The position numbers and the translations under genes are program-made. 64,000 nucleotides of DNA, taken from NCBI GenBank assembly GCA_047777475.1, contig JBKEET010000001.1, forward strand, positions 1 through 64,000. Direction: 5' to 3'. Positions 17,819 through 27,531 of the stretch are shown here, piece after piece. How positions within the stretch are numbered: position 1 is the first letter of the stretch; each line of letters starts with the position of its first letter. Source of the stretch: Sutterella sp047777475 (GTDB taxonomy: Bacteria > Pseudomonadota > Gammaproteobacteria > Burkholderiales > Burkholderiaceae_F). The notes below the pieces were generated by a model that saw only the letters and a list, made by a program, of their open reading frames with translations, was not told where the DNA came from and ran no database searches.

Positions 17819-20510
17819 TTACCAGACGTAGCGGAAGCCGACGTTCCAGCGCCAGTTTTCGTCGATGTCGCCGCAGCTCGAGCGCTCGAGGTCGAGGTAG
17901 GTGTAAGCCTGATCCGAGATGCTGAAGTTAGCGCCGATCGCGTATTCAACCCAGCTGCCGTCGAGGTCCTCGTCGAACGAGCGGGAGGTATAGGCGTTCG
18001 AAGCCGTGTAGCCGAAGTCGCCCTTGAACTCGTAGGCGCCCGTAACGCGGGCGTAGATCGTGCCCCTGTGCTCCGGGAAGGTGAGGCCTGCGCGGATGCC
18101 GTAGCGGCCGACCAGGGACTTGAAGTCGTCCTGCTCGATCTTCGTGCCGGCTGCGGAGCGGAAGCTGTCGCCGTCCACGCGGCCGTAGGTGAGCTCGAGC
18201 TGGGGCTCGAGGAAGACGCTGTCGTTGACGTTCCAGTGCCAGCCCGCTTCGGCGCTCATGCTCCAGGCGTTGTTGTCGTAGGAGCCGTCGAAGCCGTTCA
18301 GGCTGAAGTCGGTCGAAATGCGGCCGTACTTGCCGATCAGGTCGACGAAGAGGCCGTTGTCGGCGAGCCAGGTGCCGTAGACGGAGAACACGTAGCTGTC
18401 GCCGTCGGCGCTGCCGTGCTTATAGGACGTGTCGCTGTCGGTGTAGTTGAACGCCGCGCCGACCTTCCAGTTGTGCGGCACGTCGGTGTCGACGCCCACC
18501 TGGACCGAGTAGTTCTTCGTGGTGAGGTCCTGGTCGCCGTACTCCATCTCGGAGCCGTAGACGCGGGCCCAGGAGCCGACGCCTTTCGCGCTGTCGCGCA
18601 GTTCGCCCATGCGCTTCTCGAGGTCGTTCGTCTCGTGGCGCCACTGCAGGAGCGCCGCCTTGTTCACCGAGCTGTACGCGTCCTGCTTGGTGTTCGTCGC
18701 CTCGGATGTCTGCGTGAGGTAGCCGTTTTCGTCGATGACGCCCGTCATGGTGCCGTAGATTTCGCTCTCGGGCAGGATGACCTGCGTGCCGGCGGGCAGG
18801 CCCGCGGGCTCGCCGCTCTTGCCGTTGACTTCGAACTGGCCGAGCAGCTTGTTGAGCGAGCCGCCCAGGACGTCGTTCGCCGCGCTGTCGCCGGAGGCCG
18901 TCACCGTGACGCCGCTGCCGGTGGTGAGCGTGCCGATCTTGACCGTGCCGACTGTGTTGTCGGTGGTCGTGACGCTGAGCGCGAGCGTGCCTTTGTCGAC
19001 CGAGAGCGAATCCGCGGAGGAATTCGTGACGGAGACATTGCCGTTCGGGACGGAGGTTGCACCGACGCTCGAATTGAGGAGGGTGAGATTGCCGCTCTGC
19101 ACGTTCAGTGCTCCGGTCGTTGAGCTCGTCAGGGAGACGTCGCCGCTCGTGACGGTCGTGTCGCCGGCCGTGGAGTCCGTCATGGTGAGCGTGCCGCTGC
19201 CGAGGGTGAGCGTGCTGACTTCGGATCCGCTCAGCGTGGCGTTGCCTTCGTCGAGGCTCACGTCGCTCGCCGTGGAATCCGTCATGTCGATCTGGCCCTG
19301 CTGGATCACGATGTTCTTGGCCGTGGAGTTAATGAGCGCGAGCTTGGTTGGCGTGGTGCCGGAGCCCATGCTGACGGAATCCTCGTCGGTTTCCGCAGCC
19401 GGTGCGTAGGTCCAGGCCTCGTTGCTGTGCCAAGTCGAACCAATGTTAGAGTTCGTTATAAGCAGCGTCCCGCGGGCGTTGCTCGAATAAATGTTGCCAA
19501 CTTTGGAATCCGTGACGGTGATTTCGGATTCGCCGACCTTCAGGCTGGTCTTTAGGGTGTAGGTAGCCCCATCATTGTCGTTGTGATAGGTAAAGTCGTT
19601 ACTTGCTGCTGCGATTACGCCGCCGGCATAAATGTCTCCCTCGATGGTGGCGTCGCTGATGCTGATCGTCGATTTTTCGACGGTGTTGACGATTTCGCGG
19701 CCCTCGCTGTCCATAAAGGTGTTGAAGTTCCATATGGCACCGCCGCCGTAGATGTTGGTGTTTTCGTCGAAGGTTCCGCCTTTGATCGTGATGTTTGAAT
19801 TCTTAACATACGCGTTCATCGTGACGTTGCGGCCTCCGAAGGCGTTGGTGAGGGTGCCGCCGTAAATCTGGGTGTGGTACTCGCCGCCGGTGATGTTGAG
19901 GTTGGCGGTGGTGATATTGGAAATACTGGTCTGCGGGTTATCGTAGTTTAAGCCGCGGTCTTTCATATAGTCGCCGGCGGTAACGAAACCCGAAAGGTAT
20001 ATTGCATTATTTTTTTTGGGATCGGCACTAATTTCGGTAAGAATGGGGTCTTTGACTGTTACGTTATTAAGGTTCAGGGTCGTTGTCCCGGTTGTAAAGG
20101 ACATTGAATATGCCTCAGGAGGATGCTCTCCCTCTGCCCACCCAAAGGAGTGACGGTTGCCGGCAGTTATTTCTTCATCGACAGTCGTGCCGCTGAGCGT
20201 CGTCGTGATGCTGTCGAACTTATATTCGTAGTCTTTTTTTTCGTTACTAGTTCCGCTATTGAGGTTTGTGTAGTAACCGCCCACCACGCGCCTATAAGTG
20301 TCTTTATCTGGGGAGGTATTAATCTTAGATTGCTGTTCATTAATTGTGGGTGATTTTACGTTTCCTCCCCCATAAAAGTCTTCAGAGAATGCTCCGCTTG
20401 AAAAAATCGTTAAAAGAGCGGCAGCGAGCAGTGTCTTGGTGATCTTAGGCGCAGCGGAGAAGCCGTTTACCCCCCCCCCTATGCTTATTCGAAAAAGTCA
20501 TATTTTTCAT
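17819..20510 (-). CDS. Autotransporter AT-A, apparently phase-variable at a G-run
   Basis: A Type V secreted surface protein. The passenger carries degenerate repeats of the form 'V-x-S-G-x-L-T-x-x-S-S' (beta-helix), roughly residues 60-610, and the C-terminus is a 12-strand-type autotransporter beta-barrel ending in GFRYVW. Without the first codons, the continuous frame begins only at GTG 20287 and lacks a signal peptide. Upstream, in the same frame, a clear signal sequence is encoded (KITKTLLAAALLTIFSSGAF), and a start ATG 20510 lies beyond a run of ten G (20470-20479 on the plus strand as C). With ten G the start frame stops after 21 codons; with nine or twelve it joins the passenger, giving about 896 residues. 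The sequenced state is therefore OFF, unless the run was miscounted. Confidence 0.8.
20470..20479 (-). repeat. Ten-base G homopolymer inside the AT-A signal-peptide codons
   Basis: A run of ten C on the plus strand (G on the coding strand), 31 bases into the reading frame from ATG 20510. Slipped-strand mispairing in such runs is an established ON/OFF switch for surface proteins. Nine or twelve G restore the frame. Confidence 0.8.
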
Positions 20511-20771
20511 TTAAATTCAAGTCCCTTCGTTTGATTAAAAAGCAGCGATTTTTAAATGACTGTCAGCTGTGCCAAACTTAATGCCATTGTGTTCAGTATC
20601 GCTTAACGTGCAACATTGTACGTCTGGTAAATCATTGAAGTAATCTTTGTAAATCAATGTTGTTGCTCATATCAGCCTATGACATTATTTATGTCAGACA
20701 TAATTCAATTTTTAGATTTAAATTGAATTTTGCTTTTTCAGAGCATCTGATAATTTCTGACAATTGTTTAT
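20511..20771 (-). promoter_or_regulatory. Upstream region of AT-A
   Basis: AT-rich region ahead of AT-A. GAAGGGA (minus strand, 20522-20528) is a plausible ribosome-binding site 11 bases before ATG 20510. The composite motif TGTCAGCTGTGCCAA (20561-20575) and a nearby palindrome ATGACATTATTTATGTCA resemble elements upstream of the other autotransporters in this window. Confidence 0.5.
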
Positions 20772-22440
20772 CCTGAGTTCGCGGACTTATTCTATGCATA
20801 CGGGGTACTCGACTCCGGCCGCTTTATAGGCGAGTCGAGTCACCTTGTTGGGCTCGGAAGTAATCAAGCATCCTTTTATCTCAGAGCATGACTGCGTTGC
20901 TAAATTGGCCAGTGTCGGTTGGATCGGATACTTGGTTTCCTTCAGGCGATCCGACAACAATTTCGCCACGATGGTGGCAATAAAAGTGAGCACCATGTGC
21001 CCGCGGAATGTTTCCTCCGTCTGTACAGACAACGGCAGCATGCCGGCATAGTTCTTTCCCAAATCGAAAACCTGTTCGATTTCCTGTCTCGTGTAGTAGA
21101 TCTCCAGCACCTTGCTTGGCGCAATGCTCCGCTTGGAGACCAACATGAAAATGCCGGCCTTTTCGATCTTGCTTTCGTAGCTTTCGGTACTCAGCGAGCC
21201 CTCGGCAACCTTCTCAATCAGAGACAGTTGTTCGAGCGCCGATCGTTGCAGATCAATGCAAAGATAAGCGTAGGCTGAGTGCCCGGCTCAATGACCTTTC
21301 CGTTCTTTCCGATCTTCTCATTGAGTTGGCAAGAGACTTTCTTAATTCTGACCAGACGGTTGTTTTGCTTGACCAATACACCATTTTCCTTGGTGTCCGC
21401 CAGATGCTCCTTCACAATGGATTTGAACAGGCGGCGGTTGGGCTGAAGCCTGGCCAGGAAGGAGACCTGTTCCTCATAAAACGTATTGACGTTTTCTTCG
21501 GACAGGTAGCCGGCATCGGTAATGGCAAAGTTGGTGTCCACCCCCATCTGCTTGAGTTCCAGAATGGTTCTCTTGAGGGTGTTGATGTCAATGATATTTC
21601 CTGGAACACAGCGCATGTAGATTGGCAAGCCGGTTGTTTGCTGAACCACGTAAATTAGCCGAACCTCATTGTTGATGTCGCCGTTGTGGTTGCTGATCGC
21701 CGTCAGGCTGAAGTGGATGCTGTTGGGCAGGCCGGTACTATCGATCAAGATGTGCCCAAGCTTGTCGGTGGCATGACTGTCAACAAACCATTGCAGGTAA
21801 TTCAAGAAAAAGACCTGCTGTCGCGAGGGATCTCCGAGGTATTTCAAGAGATCGGAGACTTGCGAGCTTGAAAGATGGGCCTGAGGGAATAGCCGGTGCG
21901 CGATGCTTCGCTCCAGCCACTGACCGGCATAACAGTTGCTCAGGGTGCTGACCAAGTAGAAGCACACCATGGCTTTGAGAGCATCCAGTCGATCTTTGTA
22001 TGCAGATTCCAGAACAGGATACAAGCCAAGCTTGTCCATGAATCGATCCAGCAGATAAACGTCCCCGAAAACAAAAGAGACCAACTGAGCCGGGACCTTT
22101 AATCTGGATTTGCGCTTCGGCATTTCGACGTCAGGCGGAGCGGGAAGATAGCTTCCCGTTTCCGGATCGTACTGGAACAAGCCCCGTGAGCGGCTGTAAA
22201 AGACAAGCCGCTCCTTATCAACAACTCGCCCCAAGGATTCCCCGTAGGTTTTGATAACTTTTTGCCCGACGCGGGTAACTGTGCAGAGCGTACCGTAAGT
22301 GTGACCGCCCTGAGTCTGAAAACTGATCGTCATAGTGACTGCCTGTCGTATGCATATGCTACATTATACAATATATTATGCATACACGGGCAATTTTTAA
22401 CCCCTTGCCGCTCTGAAAAACCTGCGATACAAGGGGTTAA
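20772..22440 (-). mobile_element. IS1634-like insertion sequence (boundaries tentative)
   Basis: The element carries one DDE transposase gene on the minus strand. Weak imperfect terminal inverted repeats can be drawn between CCTGAGTTCGCGGACTT at the left and CCTTGTATCGCAGGTTT read inward from the right, with 10-11 matches in 17. No target duplication was confirmed, so the ends are provisional. Confidence 0.55.
20787..22333 (-). pseudogene. IS1634-family transposase, frameshifted
   Basis: A DDE transposase in two frames: residues 1-371 from 22333, then the C-terminal part in another frame ending at 20787. Catalytic residues are visible as IDSTGLPN (first Asp), ITDAGYLSEENV (second Asp) and YTRQEIEQVF (Glu, in the Y-x-x-R-x-x-I-E motif), which places the catalytic Glu after the shift. 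The frame change lies around 21218-21250, near 'ALIC'. No slippery heptamer is seen there, so a single-base deletion or a sequencing error is more likely than programmed frameshifting. Family members are normally one continuous ORF of about 500 residues. Confidence 0.85.
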
Positions 22441-22947
22441 GAGGCTACGGACGAATCGGTTATGGGCGTTTCATAACTTATCCCCGCGAAGTCAGGTTTA
22501 TTTGAATTTTTTATTTATTTTTATTTTTCAGAAAAGATAAACAAAAGCGTTTTTCAGAGGCGTTTTTTGCGAGAATCAGAATAAAAACCGCAGAATACGG
22601 CTCAGGCTTATTTTGAATGACAGGGTGTTAGGGGTACGGGAGGGGGACATAACGGCATGCGGGACGCTGCCGAGAACTTTGTCCCGGCGCCGGATGACGT
22701 TTGGAATTCGACCTGTATAAGAATGGGGAGTTTCCCGCATTGCGGTTTCTTTTCCGCAGTCACTTCTTTTCCCGAACAGGGATGTACACGTGTCTTTTTT
22801 CTCCGTACGCGCAGGTATTACAGCGCAGGTCAACGATGCCGCCGAAAAGGTCGGATCGCCTTGCTCCGCCGCCTACATTGACTTTCGGAGGGCAGTAAAG
22901 CCTTCCTCCCCGGCCCCAGACCGGGGACGACAGCAAAGGAGGTCGGA
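22441..22947. other. Intergenic region without recognised gene
   Basis: About 500 bp between the IS and the next gene. Only short, unconvincing ORFs occur. A strong AGGAGG at 22938-22943 serves the gene at 22948. Confidence 0.5.
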
Positions 22948-23700
22948 ATGTCAGAGAGCAGGAAAAAAGACGAAGGCGGCGCGAAGATCATCTTCGCTCC
23001 GTCGGCAGGCGCATCGCCTTACGGGCAGATCTTTTCGGAGATGCTGCAGATTTGGGAAAGGGACCAGGACAGGCCGCCCGAGATCAAGCCTCACGGCGAC
23101 AAAGAGGGGCTCTACGACTACTCCGACGGCGCGTTCTCGCTGATCCTGCCGGCTTTCACGCTGGCGCACATCGGCACCTCTGCCAAGGCGCTGGAGCACG
23201 GCTGGGGGCTTTATTACCCTGTGTCGAGCGGCGGCCACTACGAGTTTTATTCCGTGTACTGGATTGAGCAGCTGCCGAATGGTCATCTTTACATCGAGGG
23301 CTACCCGTTCCAAACGCAGAGGCCGGTCGTGCAAAAGGCGCTCCTGGACATCTTCGGCGAGAAGGCTCCCGAGATCATGAGCAAGGGCTCGCTCGAGCCG
23401 CTCCTTGAGAAGTTCGGCGACCCGGAGAAGCTTGCCTGTGAGATGGATCGCCGCAGCGTAAAAGGCGTCTGCTGGATGGACGGTTGGTCGTCCTACGAAG
23501 TCTGCTGGGATTGGAGGAGCCGGATGGTTCGACGCCGTCTTGACAAATACGCGGGCACGAGGTGGACGGATCCCGAGGACATCAAGGCGCGCAGCCTGGC
23601 CGGAAAGCTCGGCCGGCGGGCCGGCAGCATCGGGAAAGACGATGCCGAGGCGATGATCGCGGAAGCGGAGAAGGCCGCCAGGGACGGCAAAAAGAAGTGA
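22948..23700 (+). CDS. Unknown cytoplasmic protein
   Basis: A 250-residue protein that I cannot assign. The start is ATG 22948, five bases behind AGGAGG. There is no signal peptide or membrane segment. The centre contains aromatic-rich beta-like stretches (YPVSSGGHYEFYSVYWIEQLP) and the C-terminus is a charged helix ending in lysines. It is a single-gene transcription unit followed by a strong terminator. Confidence 0.7.
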   Translation: MSESRKKDEGGAKIIFAPSAGASPYGQIFSEMLQIWERDQDRPPEIKPHGDKEGLYDYSDGAFSLILPAFTLAHIGTSAKALEHGWGLYYPVSSGGHYEFYSVYWIEQLPNGHLYIEGYPFQTQRPVVQKALLDIFGEKAPEIMSKGSLEPLLEKFGDPEKLACEMDRRSVKGVCWMDGWSSYEVCWDWRSRMVRRRLDKYAGTRWTDPEDIKARSLAGKLGRRAGSIGKDDAEAMIAEAEKAARDGKKK

Positions 23701-23723
23701 GCTGCCCGGAGCGCTTATGAAGA

Positions 23724-23754
23724 AGCCTCAGGCTTGCCGGCCTGAGGCTTTTTT
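23724..23754 (+). terminator. Terminator after the 22948 gene
   Basis: Hairpin AGCCTCAGG / CCTGAGGCT followed by six T. Confidence 0.85.
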
Positions 23755-23776
23755 GAACGCGCTTTGGCCGTGCCGA

Positions 23777-24583
23777 TTATTTCCAGCCGTAGAAGCTCTT
23801 CACCGTCTCCCAGGAGACTTTCTGAAGGAAGGCGGCGGTCTTGGGATTGAGGGGTTTCTCGCAGCCGCCGTAATAACGGGAGCCTTCAAGCGATGCGTGG
23901 GTCAGAGCGCTGAAGATCACGGCGCTTTCCAAATAAGAACCCGCGGCCGTCGGGTGCGACTTGTCGGGCATGATGAGCTCCACCGAGGGATCCTGCTTCT
24001 GGGCTTCGGCGAAGGCCAGGCCCACCGGGATGACGAGGACCTTCAGCTCGTTGGCGGTCTTGATCACCGACTCGGCGAGCTGCGCGGTCATCTCGGGCTT
24101 GCCCTTGCGGGCCCAGGTGAGCACCAGCGCGGGCTCGCCGCCCGCCCTGCGGATGGCGGCCACGTGCTCGGCCGCATACTTGCGGAAGGAAGGCACGCGC
24201 TTCGGATCGACGGGCGACATGCTGTTGGGCTGCAGCAGGACGGTGTCGAAGAGGACGCCGTCCTTATTGCGCTTGTAAAACTTATGGCTGTCGCCCTTCG
24301 GGTTGATGAGCGCTTCGACGGGCTGCCAGTCGAGGTCCGCGCCGGCGATGGTCGCCTGTGCCGTCTTGATGTCGATCTTGCGGTCGGCGGCAAAGCCGAA
24401 CATATAGTCGAAGACGCCGCAGTTGTAGTACGTGTAGGAGTTGCCGATGATCATCACGTTGGAAGGGACTTTCGAAAGCGACGTGACGGCGGGCCTGACG
24501 GGCAGGCCCTCGGCGGCTGCGGCGGGCACGGCGGCCGCGGCGGCAAGCACAGCCGCGGCAGCGGCGAGCAAAGACTTCTTCAT
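23777..24583 (-). CDS. Secreted SGNH/GDSL-type hydrolase
   Basis: A 268-residue exported protein. The N-terminus is a Sec signal peptide (MKKSLLAAAAAVLAAAAAVP, cleavage near AAAA-EG). The catalytic Ser block is VMIIGNSYTYYN near residues 43-54, and the Asp-His pair appears as DKSHPTAAGSYL near 220, the last block of SGNH hydrolases. The probable activity is an esterase or carbohydrate acyl-esterase in the periplasm; the substrate cannot be told. It lies 164 bp downstream of, and co-oriented with, the M20 amidohydrolase gene. Confidence 0.85.
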   Translation of the reverse strand: MKKSLLAAAAAVLAAAAAVPAAAAEGLPVRPAVTSLSKVPSNVMIIGNSYTYYNCGVFDYMFGFAADRKIDIKTAQATIAGADLDWQPVEALINPKGDSHKFYKRNKDGVLFDTVLLQPNSMSPVDPKRVPSFRKYAAEHVAAIRRAGGEPALVLTWARKGKPEMTAQLAESVIKTANELKVLVIPVGLAFAEAQKQDPSVELIMPDKSHPTAAGSYLESAVIFSALTHASLEGSRYYGGCEKPLNPKTAAFLQKVSWETVKSFYGWK

Positions 24584-24747
24584 GGCGTTTCTCCTTGGTC
24601 GGCCCGCAGGCCCCGTGGGTCAGGCAGTGTTTGAAAAGCGGGTCATCCCGATTATCGCTTTCGGAGCCCGGTCCGGGCATCGGCGGAAAACCCGGGGTTC
24701 CCGCGGCGGCGCATCGGGCGGCCGCCGACGGGAGAGGCCCTGCCGCG

Positions 24748-26028
24748 TCAGGCGCCGAGCCCGTTGATCTTCCTTGCCACGCCCGTGTAGACCTCGAAGG
24801 CCTCGGGCAGGCTCTGCTCGTCCTGGATCTCAAAGTCCGGGCGATGGTGGCCGTGATGGTTGCAGCCGTAAAGGATGAAGGCCGCCTGGCCGCCTTTCTC
24901 GGCGACGCGCCGGATGAAGGTCGCGCAGTCCTCGCTGCCCGAAGGCGCGTGCACGCGCGGCAGCAGCTTGTACTGCGGCAGGCCCTTCATCACGTCTTCG
25001 ACGATGTCGAGCATCTTCGGGCAGACGGTGAGGGTGGTCGATTCGCCGGCCTTCACCACGTGCGACTTGACGCGGTAGGCCTTGTCGACGCCCGCGAAGA
25101 TGTCGTAGACGTAATCGGCCATGAAGCGGTTCACTTCTTCCGTGCTGCCGCGCACCTCGAGCTGCATCTTGGCGTGGGCCGCCACGACGTTGCGGCCTTC
25201 GCCGGCGTGGAGAGTGCCGACGCTCACGCGCGTGGCGCCGTCGTTGTGGCGCGGGATGCCCTGGAGCATCATCGAGGCGGCGCAGGCGGCCATCAGCGCG
25301 CTGTGGCCGTCCTGCGGGGCGTTGCCCGCGTGGGCGGGCTTGCCCTCGATGTCGACGTCGAATTTCGTCGAGGCGAGGAAGCCGCCGTCCATGACGGCAA
25401 TTTCGCCGAGCTTGGCGAGTCCGCCGATATGGCCGGAGATGAAGTAGTCGACGTCGTCGACGACGCCCGAGCCCACCATGGCGGCCGAGCCGCGCACGCC
25501 TTCCTCGGCGGGCTGGAAGATGAAGCGGAAGCTGCCGCGCAGCTCGTCCTTGTGCGCGCAGATCCATTTCGCAACGGCCAGGCCCACGGCGGTGTGGCCG
25601 TCGTGGCCGCAGGCGTGCATCAGCCCCGGGCGCTCCGAGGCGAACCCAAGGCGGTTCGGGAGGTGGTTCGGGTCCGAGGTCTCGCGCACGAGCACGCAGT
25701 CGATGTCGCTGCGGAACGCCGTGCGGGGGCCGGGGCGGCCGGTGTCGAGGTCGGCCACGACGCCCGTGTAGCCGCCCGCCTCTTCGATGAAGGACGCGGG
25801 CACGCCGTGCGCCTCGGCGCGCTTGACGGCGTCGGCCACCAGCGTTTCGTCGCGGCCCATGACGTCCTCGGGGCGGATGTTGGCGATGCCGACCTTGACC
25901 TTAAGGCCGAGCGCCTTGAGGTACTGGGCGATCTTCCAGGTCGTTTCGAATTCCGTCCAGCCCTCTTCGGGGCGGCGGTGAAGTTCGCGGCGAAGCCGCA
26001 CCATTTCTTCCTGATAGCTGCGATCCAT
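24748..26028 (-). CDS. M20-family amidohydrolase, AbgA-like
   Basis: A 426-residue metallo-amidohydrolase. The line 'VADLDTGRPGPRTAFRSDID' followed by MHACGHDGHTAVGL (metal-binding His/Asp) and IFQPAEEGVRGS (metal-binding Glu pair) closely follows E. coli AbgA, the subunit of p-aminobenzoyl-glutamate hydrolase. Late metal ligands appear as GCNHHGHH. The dimerisation domain lies in the middle. The substrate is inferred to be an N-acyl amino acid or a folate breakdown product. No separate AbgB-like partner is seen nearby. The upstream MFS gene is co-oriented and may carry the substrate. Confidence 0.85.
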   Translation of the reverse strand: MDRSYQEEMVRLRRELHRRPEEGWTEFETTWKIAQYLKALGLKVKVGIANIRPEDVMGRDETLVADAVKRAEAHGVPASFIEEAGGYTGVVADLDTGRPGPRTAFRSDIDCVLVRETSDPNHLPNRLGFASERPGLMHACGHDGHTAVGLAVAKWICAHKDELRGSFRFIFQPAEEGVRGSAAMVGSGVVDDVDYFISGHIGGLAKLGEIAVMDGGFLASTKFDVDIEGKPAHAGNAPQDGHSALMAACAASMMLQGIPRHNDGATRVSVGTLHAGEGRNVVAAHAKMQLEVRGSTEEVNRFMADYVYDIFAGVDKAYRVKSHVVKAGESTTLTVCPKMLDIVEDVMKGLPQYKLLPRVHAPSGSEDCATFIRRVAEKGGQAAFILYGCNHHGHHRPDFEIQDEQSLPEAFEVYTGVARKINGLGA

Positions 26029-26075
26029 GGCAAGTTCCTAAACGGAGAAAGACAAAAATGAAAATTGTTCGGCCG

Positions 26076-27335
26076 TCATGCCGCGGCGCGCCTCGAGCGC
26101 TTGAGCCGCAGGAAGGCCGCCCCGCAGCACAGCCCCAGGAGGGCCGCGGCGATCGACACCTCGTAGGCCCGCAGGAATCCTTCGCCGGTGCGCGCCTAGG
26201 CGATGAGCGAGGGCCCGGCGAGGCTGCCCGCGCTGTAGCCGAGCATCATGACGGAGAAATTGACGCTGTTGTGCTTCGCGCCGTATTCGTCGGCGACGAG
26301 GCCCGGATAAATGCCCACGGCCGCGCCGAAGCAAAGCCCGATGAGCGCAATGCCCGCGAAAAAGAGCGCCGCGTCGCCGCGGCCCGCCGAGAGCAGAGCC
26401 GCCTCGCCGAGCGCCGCCGCGGCGAGGGCGGCCATCAGCGCGGGCACGCGCCCGATGCGGTCGGAGAGCAGGCTGCAGAAAAAGCGCCCGCAGGCGTTGG
26501 CAAGCGATACGGCCGAGACGGCCGCCGCGGCCGCGGCGGCGGAAAGCCCGATCTGCTCGCCGGCCATGCCGGAAAGGTTCGAGAAGAGCATCAGCCCGAG
26601 CGTCGAGGCGCAGATAAAGAGCAGGAGCAGGAGCCAGAAGCCCGGCGTGCGGACCATGCCCTTCCAGTCGGTGCCTTCGTCGGCCGCGGCGCCGGATTTG
26701 CCGCCGGTCACGCGGGCGGCGAAGCCGTCCGGGCACTTCGCGCTGAGGAGCCCGAGCGGCACGATGACCGCGAGCGACACGGCGCCGAAAAAGCAGAGCG
26801 CGGCCGCAATGCCGGCCGAGCCGATCAGCGCGCCGGCGACGGCCGGCCAGACCACGGCGCCGATGCCGAGCGCCGCCGTCACGGTGCCGCCCGCGAAGCC
26901 GCGCCTGTCGGGAAAGAACTTGACGGCCGTGCTGATGGTGCAGCCGTTGACGAGGCCGGTGCCGCAGCCAACCAGGACGCCGTAGGCGCCGTAAAGAAGG
27001 GCGGGCTCGGGGCAGAGCGGCATGAGGAGGTAGCCCGCGCCGATCATCAGGCCCCCGAGGGCGATCACGAAGCGAGGGCCGAAGCGGTCGTTGACGATGC
27101 CGCCGAAAAGCATCATGAAGGGCGTGAGCCCGGTGGCCAGCCCGAAGACGCCTGCAAGGTCGGCCGAGCTCACGGCCGCACCCGTGAGCGCCGTGAAGCG
27201 CTCGGCGAGGCCCTGTGCAAAAAGGCTCCATGTATAGAGCGCTCCCGTGACGAAGTTCACGGCGCAGAACATCAGCAGATAAAAGCGGCGGCGCCGCATC
27301 GCGGCGCTGAATTCGCGGTCGTCCATGAAAGGCAT
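26076..27335 (-). pseudogene. MFS transporter (oxalate/formate antiporter-like) with internal amber codon
   Basis: A 12-helix major facilitator resembling the OFA subfamily: 'MFCAVNFVTGALYTWSLFAQGL' in helix 1 and 'GLATGLTPFMMLFGGIVNDR' in the loop 2-3 region. The frame is open for 379 codons, then has TAG at 26196-26198. The same frame continues beyond it for a further 39 codons (last helix: SIAAALLGLCCGAAFL) to a natural TGA at 26076. The nonsense codon sits between helices 11 and 12, so the truncated protein would lack the last helix. This is a substitution, not an indel. It could be a recent null allele, a sequencing error or, less likely, read-through. Confidence 0.85.
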
Positions 27336-27531
27336 TTCCCCCTGAAAACGCCCTCATGCTAAGGCGCGTCATCCGCGCGGAGCATTGGTGGAAGCGTGCG
27401 GTCCGCAGTCCGATATCGGACATCGTTTAGGGGGTTAGAGCGAATGGGACGGAGGACACCCCGCACCTAGACTGCATTGCGGGTTCGGAACCGCCGGCCC
27501 CTTTCTCCGTTTATTTCCAGGCTCTTCAACT

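Noticed and set aside
21218..21250. Programmed frameshift in the IS transposase
   Set aside because: No slippery heptamer or downstream structure is evident at the change of frame, and family members use one frame.
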